Shown here: piece by piece, positions 59,482 through 64,000 of the stretch | How the letters are laid out: each line of letters starts with the position of its first letter | How positions within the stretch are numbered: position 1 is the stretch's first letter | NCBI GenBank assembly: GCA_017303855.1 | Contig: JAFLBL010000019.1 | Location: 1 to 64,000 of the forward strand | Source of the DNA: Chitinophagales bacterium | GTDB taxonomy: Bacteria; Bacteroidota; Bacteroidia; Chitinophagales; Chitinophagaceae | DNA length: 64,000 bases | Direction of reading: 5' to 3' | Position numbers and translations under genes: made by a program | Notes under the pieces: generated by a model | Database searches by the model: none | Told to the model about the DNA's origin: nothing | The model's input: only the letters and a program-made list of their open reading frames with translations

Positions 59482-60678
59482 ATGTCAAAATTTAGCGCTT
59501 ATGATTTCTCGAATCAGAAAGCCCTGATTCGTGTTGACTTTAATGTCCCGCTCAACGATAAATTTGAGATCACCGACGATACCCGTATGCGGGCCGCAGT
59601 TCCAACCATTAAGAAAATTCTGAATGACGGCGGCAGTGTAATACTGATGAGTCATCTGGGACGGCCGAAAGATGGTCCCACGGAAAAATATTCATTGAAA
59701 CACCTGATCCCGCATTTAAGTGAATTGCTCGGCGGCACACGTGTTTTCTTTGCCGATGACTGTATTGGCGAACAGGCCTGGCTGACCACCGGGATGCTCC
59801 GCGCGGGTGAAGTGCTGTTACTGGAAAACCTGCGGTTTTATAAGGAGGAAGAAAAAGGGAATGAAGATTTCGCGGCTAAGCTTGCCCGTTTGGGCGATGT
59901 GTGGGTGAATGACGCTTTCGGAACGGCACACCGGGCACATGCTTCCACGGCCGTAATTGCAAAGTTTTTCCCCGCAGAAAAAAGACTTTTTGGCTACCTG
60001 ATGGAAGGGGAAGTGGCCAGTGCGGAAAAAGTACTCCATGCGGCAGAAAAACCGTTTACGGCGATTATCGGGGGAGCCAAAGTGAGTGATAAGATACTGA
60101 TTATTGAAAACCTCCTGGAAAGGGCAACGGATATTATCATTGGCGGAGGTATGGCGTATACCTTTATGAAAGCCCGTGGTGGCAAAATCGGTAATTCACT
60201 TTGTGAGGAAGACCGTTTGCAAACGGCACTTGAAATTCTGCAGAAAGCGAAAGAACGCAATGTGAGTATACACTTGCCTGAAGATTCCGTAATTGCCGAT
60301 AAGTTTGATGCAAATGCCAATACACAGGTATGTCCCAGCGACGCCATCCCCGATGGCTGGATGGGACTGGATATCGGACCCAAAGCGGAAGGCATTTTTG
60401 CTGAAGTGATCCGTAAATCAAAAACCATACTGTGGAATGGTCCTATGGGTGTTTTCGAAATGGAAAAATTCCAAAAAGGAACAAAGGCTATTGCAGTTGC
60501 TATTGCAGAAGCTACTCAGAACGGTTCCTTCTCCCTGGTGGGTGGGGGCGACTCGGTGTCCGCAGTCAACCAGTTCGGCTTTACCGACAAAGTAAGCTAT
60601 GTCTCCACCGGTGGTGGTGCCATGCTGGAATACTTCGAAGGGAAGGTTTTACCGGGAATTGCCGCAGTACAGAGCTAG
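59482..60678 (+). CDS. pgk: Phosphoglycerate kinase
   Basis: The ATP-forming glycolytic enzyme: RVDFNVPLND (about 17-26), SHLGRPK (~58-64), LLENLRFYKEEEKGN, NDAFGTAHRAHAS, and GPMGVFEMEKFQKGT and GGGDSVSAVNQFG at the C-terminal nucleotide-binding domain. Length 398 is normal. It lies downstream of gapA with the small membrane protein gene between them, and ends before a heptad repeat and a strong terminator. Confidence 0.97.
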   Translation: MSKFSAYDFSNQKALIRVDFNVPLNDKFEITDDTRMRAAVPTIKKILNDGGSVILMSHLGRPKDGPTEKYSLKHLIPHLSELLGGTRVFFADDCIGEQAWLTTGMLRAGEVLLLENLRFYKEEEKGNEDFAAKLARLGDVWVNDAFGTAHRAHASTAVIAKFFPAEKRLFGYLMEGEVASAEKVLHAAEKPFTAIIGGAKVSDKILIIENLLERATDIIIGGGMAYTFMKARGGKIGNSLCEEDRLQTALEILQKAKERNVSIHLPEDSVIADKFDANANTQVCPSDAIPDGWMGLDIGPKAEGIFAEVIRKSKTILWNGPMGVFEMEKFQKGTKAIAVAIAEATQNGSFSLVGGGDSVSAVNQFGFTDKVSYVSTGGGAMLEYFEGKVLPGIAAVQS

Positions 60679-60710
60679 TTAGTAGTTCGTAGTCGGTAGT
60701 TTGTAGCCTG
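60675..60710. repeat. Heptad tandem array after pgk, unit AGTTCGT-like
   Basis: AGTTAGT, AGTTCGT, AGTCGGT, AGTTTGT, AGCCTGC: five 7-bp units starting at the pgk stop codon. Confidence 0.7.
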
Positions 60711-60726
60711 CCTGCCGGCAGGCAGG
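60707..60726. repeat. 20-bp perfect palindrome
   Basis: CCTGCCTGCCGGCAGGCAGG. Similar palindromes are frequent in spacers of related genomes. It abuts the heptad array after pgk. Confidence 0.8.
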
Positions 60727-60785
60727 TCAACAGCCCCTTCTGAGTTACTTCTATTGAATATGCAATCTTACGTCTATTTTCAAAT

Positions 60786-60826
60786 GAGCTGAACCCCTCC
60801 ATTACCGGTGGGGTTCTGCTCATTTT
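60786..60826 (+). terminator. Terminator of the gapA-pgk unit
   Basis: GAGC-T-GAACCCC pairs with GGGGTTC-T-GCTC over a 12-base loop, then ATTTTG. The stem is 11 bp with one symmetric mismatch. Confidence 0.7.
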
Positions 60827-60931
60827 GCTACCTACCGGACTTACCGTCTTTTCTCTTTAAGGAGAGGGGGCATCCTTTCTTAATTTCTTCGGCTCACATC
60901 GGATTGTGATGACGATTCGATCGGGCTGTTG

Positions 60932-60966
60932 GCTCCCGACTACTATCTACCGACTCCTGACTGATT
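60932..60966. repeat. Heptad tandem array, reverse orientation
   Basis: CTCCCGA, CTACTAT, CTACCGA, CTCCTGA, CTGATTT. The reverse complement shares TCGGTAG/TCGGGAG units with the arrays after pgk and at 62872-62900. Confidence 0.65.
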
Positions 60967-61055
60967 TCACCGCCTGCCGGCCGCTGCTTGCCGAAAATCA
61001 CTCCTTGCTATCCGGAAACCCCCTAATTTTATATCCTAATCAAAAAGTCACTACA

Positions 61056-61652
61056 ATGAAAGGAACACGTAACATCGGTTTATTGGTTTTTCTCGGTCTG
61101 CTGCTTGTCCTCGGTGTATGGGGATGCAATGGATATAACGGATTGGTCACTTCCGATCAGAGCGTAAAGAAAGTGTGGGGTAATGTGGAGACCAACTACC
61201 AACGTCGTACAGACCTGTACAGCAGCGTAATCAAAACAGTGGAAGCTTCCGCAAACTTTGAAAAATCCACACTGGCTGCCGTAGTGGAAGCCCGGGCTAA
61301 AGCCACTTCCATCACGGTTGATATTAATGATCCGGCCACCCTGGAAAAATTCCAGCAGGCACAGGGACAATTACAGGGTTCCATGAGCCGGTTGATTGCT
61401 TCGTTTGAAAATTATCCGGATCTGAAGACCACCCAGGCATTCCGCGATTTCCAGACCCAGATTGAGGGTACGGAAAACAGGATCAATGTGGCCCGTCAGG
61501 ATTATAACAAAGCCGTGGAAGAGTATAACCTCAAGGTGAAGCGATTCCCGAAAAACATTCTGGCCAGCATGTTTAACTTCAGCGAGAAGGCCTATTACAA
61601 AGCCGATGCTGGTTCAGAAAAGGCTCCGGATATAAAATTTGATATTAAGTAA
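61056..61652 (+). CDS. lemA: LemA family protein
   Basis: The start ATG at 61056 gives MKGTRNIGLLVFLGLLLVLG, a membrane anchor ending in WGCNGYN, followed by helical LemA (DSQSVKKVWGNVETNYQRRT, SLYSSVIKTVEASANFEK parts seen in variant form, and RINVARQDYNKAVEEYNLKV). Length 198 is normal. The protein is a membrane-anchored four-helix bundle of unknown function. It precedes two TPM-domain genes with gaps of 5 bp each, a common trio in Bacteroidota. Confidence 0.93.
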   Translation: MKGTRNIGLLVFLGLLLVLGVWGCNGYNGLVTSDQSVKKVWGNVETNYQRRTDLYSSVIKTVEASANFEKSTLAAVVEARAKATSITVDINDPATLEKFQQAQGQLQGSMSRLIASFENYPDLKTTQAFRDFQTQIEGTENRINVARQDYNKAVEEYNLKVKRFPKNILASMFNFSEKAYYKADAGSEKAPDIKFDIK

Positions 61653-61657
61653 GCAGC

Positions 61658-62116
61658 ATGTTTGGCTTTTTCAGAAAAAAGAAATCCTTGCTGGATGAAG
61701 AAAGCAATCGCCTGATTGTAAAAGCAATCAGGCATGCAGAGCAGCGCACCAGTGGCGAAGTACGCGTGTACGTGGAAAGCCGTTGCCGCTTTATGAATGC
61801 ATTGGACCGGGCTGCTGAGCTTTTTCATACGTTGAAAATGAGCAATACCGAGTACCGCAACGCGACACTTGTGTATGTGGCTGTCAAAGACCGCCAGGTA
61901 GCTGTTTTTGGCGATGAAGGGATTCATCAGAAAGTAGGTACAGCCTACTGGGATAATGTAGTACAGGAAATGCTGGCTTCTTTCAACTCGGATAATTATG
62001 CCAAAGCCATATCTGAAGCAGTAATACAGATTGGCAATGCCCTTCAGGCACATTTCCCATATGACAAGGAAGCCGATAAAAATGAACTGCCGGATGAGAT
62101 CGTATTCGGTCGTTAA
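61658..62116 (+). CDS. TPM-domain protein (DUF477), soluble form
   Basis: The 152-residue protein is a single TPM domain: IVKAIRHAEQRTSGEVRVYV, RNATLVYVAVKDRQVAVFGDEGIHQKVG, AISEAVIQIGNALQAHFPYD. No signal peptide, so it is cytoplasmic; it starts MFGFFRKKKSLLDEESN. TPM domains have been described as acid-phosphatase-like in plants and as membrane quality-control modules. Middle gene of lemA-TPM-TPM. Confidence 0.88.
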   Translation: MFGFFRKKKSLLDEESNRLIVKAIRHAEQRTSGEVRVYVESRCRFMNALDRAAELFHTLKMSNTEYRNATLVYVAVKDRQVAVFGDEGIHQKVGTAYWDNVVQEMLASFNSDNYAKAISEAVIQIGNALQAHFPYDKEADKNELPDEIVFGR

Positions 62117-62121
62117 ATGCA

Positions 62122-62874
62122 ATGAAAAAAATACTCCTGATATTTTCGATGATTTTATCGGTCTGTGTGTCTGCACAGACCGATGAAGTTATTCCTGCCA
62201 GGCCCAACCCGCCAAAACTGGTAAACGATTTTACCGGTACGCTTTCCGCCATGCAGGTGGACGCACTTGAAAAGAAGCTGGTAGCCTATGACGACAGTAC
62301 GTCCAACCAGATAGCAGTTGTCATCATTCCCACTACTAAGAATTCAACGGTGGATGAAGTGGCACTCGGTATTCTCCGTAATTGGGGTGTGGGCAATAAG
62401 GACAAGAATAATGGCATAGTCATCCTTGTGGCAAAGGATGACCGCAAAATGAAAATTGAAGTCGGGTATGGACTCGAAGGAGCTATTACTGACGTTACGG
62501 CCAAACACATTATTGAGGAAGAAATCACCCCGGCATTCAAACAGGATAATTATTACCGCGGACTGGATGAGGGTACGGATGCGCTGATCAGGGCGGCGGC
62601 AGGAGAATATAAAGCACCGGCACATTACGGGAAGAGCAATAAAAAAATGCCCTCCATCAGCACGATCATTTTTATCATCATATTGCTTATTGTGATTTTT
62701 GGCGGCGGTAGCCGCGGTGGTACATATGTGTCCCGTGGCGGATGGGGTGGATGGACCGGTGGTGGTGGCTGGTCGGGTGGTGGTGGCGGCGGTGGCTGGT
62801 CCGGCGGCGGCGGCGGCTTTGGTGGCTTTGGGGGTGGAAGCGGCGGTGGCGGTGGTGCCAGTGGAAGCTGGTAG
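62122..62874 (+). CDS. TPM-domain secreted/membrane protein with glycine-rich tail
   Basis: A signal peptide (about 1-19, SVCVSAQ) is followed by a TPM domain (LVNDFTGTLSAMQVDALEKK, SNQIAVVIIPTT, VGYGLEGAITDVTAKHII), a membrane helix (about 175-193, ISTIIFIIILLIVIFGGGS), and about 50 residues that are almost only Gly, Ser and Trp. The tail is a normal feature of this family (YgcG-like). Last gene of the trio. Confidence 0.9.
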   Translation: MKKILLIFSMILSVCVSAQTDEVIPARPNPPKLVNDFTGTLSAMQVDALEKKLVAYDDSTSNQIAVVIIPTTKNSTVDEVALGILRNWGVGNKDKNNGIVILVAKDDRKMKIEVGYGLEGAITDVTAKHIIEEEITPAFKQDNYYRGLDEGTDALIRAAAGEYKAPAHYGKSNKKMPSISTIIFIIILLIVIFGGGSRGGTYVSRGGWGGWTGGGGWSGGGGGGGWSGGGGGFGGFGGGSGGGGGASGSW

Positions 62875-62900
62875 TTTGGTCGGGAGTCGGGAGTTCGGAG
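62872..62900. repeat. Heptad array after the second TPM gene
   Basis: GGTCGGG, AGTCGGG, AGTTCGG, AGCAGGG, four 7-bp units starting at the stop codon. Confidence 0.6.
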
Positions 62901-62977
62901 CAGGGTTATTGAATATGCTGTTCTTAATTAAGGAGTAAAGTAGTTGATTTTGTAATGATGTAAAAAGACATAAAATT

Positions 62978-63008
62978 AAAGAGCCCTCCGGATGCCGGAG
63001 GGCTCTTT
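62978..63008. terminator. Bidirectional terminator between the TPM trio and the M1 aminopeptidase
   Basis: A perfect 13-bp stem AAAGAGCCCTCCG/CGGAGGGCTCTTT with loop GATGC; T-rich on both strands. Confidence 0.9.
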
Positions 63009-63035
63009 ACTTTTATAACGACTGTTCAGTCAGCT

Positions 63036-63062
63036 ACCCATTACTCATTATGCATCACTCTT
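63036..63062. repeat. Heptad array beside the M1 aminopeptidase stop codon
   Basis: CTACCCA, TTACTCA, TTATGCA, TCACTCT: four variant 7-bp units. Short and diverged. Confidence 0.4.
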
Positions 63063-63064
63063 CT

Positions 63065-64000
63065 TCAGAATCCTTTCTTATCCGCTTCCGGTAATTGTGC
63101 TTTAATGAACTCTACCAGTTCAGCAAGTGATTTATCATCCGGTGTTTCTTTCAGCAGTTTTCCTTTAGCAGCGAGGATGCCTTTCAGTATCATGCCGTTG
63201 ATAAAGGGATCGGTCTGGCTGCGAAAACTTTCCGGAACTTTTTCCCTGAATTTCACAATTTCGTCCACGCCCCATTTTATCTTTTCCGCATTTTTAATGG
63301 CGGAAAGATAAGTGGACAAGCCGCCCAGTGCCTGGAATTTTCCCTGGCTCAGCGGCATTTTTGCAAAATCGCCAATGATTTTATCGGCCATGGTTTCATC
63401 ACCTGATTTCAGAATTTCACCCATCACCACGGCCTGCAATACCCCTTTCATTTTTGTGTCAGCCAGTTTCTTCACGATAGCTGAAGTAGCGTCAGGGTCT
63501 GCCACACTTAAAGCAGCCAGCGCGTTACCGGCAACAGTATACGAGGAGTCATTTACCGCCGATTTGAATAACGGAACATACTCCACGCTTTCCAGTTCGC
63601 CCAGTTTCTCAATAGCCGCTGCTTTAACTGTTGCATATTTATCCGCTTTTGCCAATTGTGCTAATACGGGCTCCGCCATTGTTCTTACAGCACCTTTTTT
63701 CAGATCAAGACGGTTAATGGTCAATTCGCGTAAACCCTTATAGGTATCATTTAAAGCTGATTTGAGTAAGGACTGTGCCTTGGGATCATCCTGTTTTTTG
63801 GCGGCAAACTCTATGGCTTCTCTTCTGTCTATATAGTTTCCGGCATGTGTATATTGGTGAATATAGTTGTCAAGTGTCTTGGCGTCTTTTTTCACCCACA
63901 GCATCACTTTCTCGGCGTCCACATTAATCAGGTCAGGGCGGGTTTTATAGGAGAAAGTGAACGTGTCAGTCGCATGCTGTGCCCATACTTGATGACGTGA
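63065..64000 (-). CDS. M1-family metallopeptidase (aminopeptidase), C-terminal part only
   Basis: The frame is open from the stop at 63065 to the window edge (about 311 codons), beyond the GTG that begins the longest start-bounded frame at 63922. The visible end begins SRHQVWAQHATDTFTFSYKT and continues PDLINVDAEKVMLWVKKDAK, the junction between the M1 catalytic/beta domains and the helical ERAP1-like C-terminal domain. The rest is HEAT/ARM-like helices (QSLLKSALNDTYKGLRELTI, VPLFKSAVNDSSYTVAGNAL). The zinc-binding HExxH part must lie to the right. Family members cleave N-terminal residues from peptides in the periplasm. Confidence 0.82.
   Translation of the reverse strand, partial: SRHQVWAQHATDTFTFSYKTRPDLINVDAEKVMLWVKKDAKTLDNYIHQYTHAGNYIDRREAIEFAAKKQDDPKAQSLLKSALNDTYKGLRELTINRLDLKKGAVRTMAEPVLAQLAKADKYATVKAAAIEKLGELESVEYVPLFKSAVNDSSYTVAGNALAALSVADPDATSAIVKKLADTKMKGVLQAVVMGEILKSGDETMADKIIGDFAKMPLSQGKFQALGGLSTYLSAIKNAEKIKWGVDEIVKFREKVPESFRSQTDPFINGMILKGILAAKGKLLKETPDDKSLAELVEFIKAQLPEADKKGF

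Larger units (their letters stand above)
60679..61055. other. Non-coding spacer between pgk and lemA
   Basis: No gene is seen. It holds a heptad array (60675-60710), the palindrome CCTGCCTGCCGGCAGGCAGG (60707-60726), the pgk terminator (60786-60826), a TCTCTTTAAGGAGAGG inverted repeat (60853-60868 region) and a second heptad array in reverse orientation (60932-60966). The lemA promoter is not recognisable. Confidence 0.6.

Overview
The window is a Bacteroidota chromosome segment, most likely a Chitinophagaceae-type (Sphingobacteriia/Chitinophagia) soil or freshwater organism. Evidence: a SusC/SusD pair behind an ECF sigma factor and FecR anti-sigma factor, promoter -7 elements of the form TAnnTTTG, weak Shine-Dalgarno sequences with some TTG and GTG starts, tRNA-Glu without an encoded CCA, and intergenic spacers full of short repeats. 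Most of the sequence looks like core chromosome; only the first ~5.1 kb looks acquired.

Layout. (1) 1-5.1 kb: a genomic island remnant. An IS21-family element enters from the left edge and cuts off the C-terminus of a Type ISP restriction-modification/helicase gene, which follows a tyrosine integrase gene. (2) 5.3-7.2 kb: a sugar-nucleotide epimerase and a GT2 polyprenyl-phosphate glycosyltransferase, convergent. (3) 7.3-11.65 kb: a tight methionine operon, metY-metX-hom, on the minus strand. Its ~650-nt leader holds a promoter, a SAM-I riboswitch with its own terminator and antiterminator, then a 24-residue Cys/Met-rich leader peptide with two hairpins. (4) 11.7-22.3 kb: housekeeping and hypothetical genes (uvrA, Yip1 family, a beta-barrel-like protein, elaA, a ModF-like twin ABC ATPase, rarA). 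(5) 22.4-27.1 kb: two divergent caspase-family genes, one of which carries a degenerate caspase domain in front of an intact one. (6) 27.2-39.5 kb: a polysaccharide utilisation locus: ECF sigma, FecR, SusC, SusD, beta-propeller lipoprotein, GH20 hexosaminidase and SASA-type acetylesterase, suited to GlcNAc-containing, O-acetylated (possibly sialylated) glycans. A canonical terminator hairpin sits inside the coding sequence of the lipoprotein gene.

(7) 39.5-47.7 kb: a 0.5-kb spacer with strong potential RNA structure, then a co-oriented polyamine/membrane cluster: speD, DUF4178, a 58-residue membrane peptide, DUF350, a membrane-fused spermidine synthase, a Tat-type flavin amine oxidase lipoprotein, a multi-pass membrane protein and a metallophosphoesterase. 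(8) 47.8-57.4 kb: GH13 lipoprotein, an ATE/Bpt-like transferase, a secreted nuclease, a UvrD-like helicase with a Myb-like tail, a Sec-secreted protein resembling the VgrG/gp5 spike tip, a WYL regulator, and a B12-binding-type radical SAM protein. (9) 57.4-64 kb: tRNA-Glu(UUC), gapA, a small membrane protein, pgk, lemA with two TPM-domain genes, and the 3' part of an M1 aminopeptidase that runs off the right edge.

The points most worth following are the two-stage leader of the metY operon, the caspase/pseudocaspase pair, the polyamine membrane cluster, the intragenic terminator in the PUL, the possible structured RNA before speD, and the fact that at least ten different intergenic repeat arrays all share a 7-bp period. 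Nothing was computed beyond reading the sequence and its translations; family assignments are from motif recognition.
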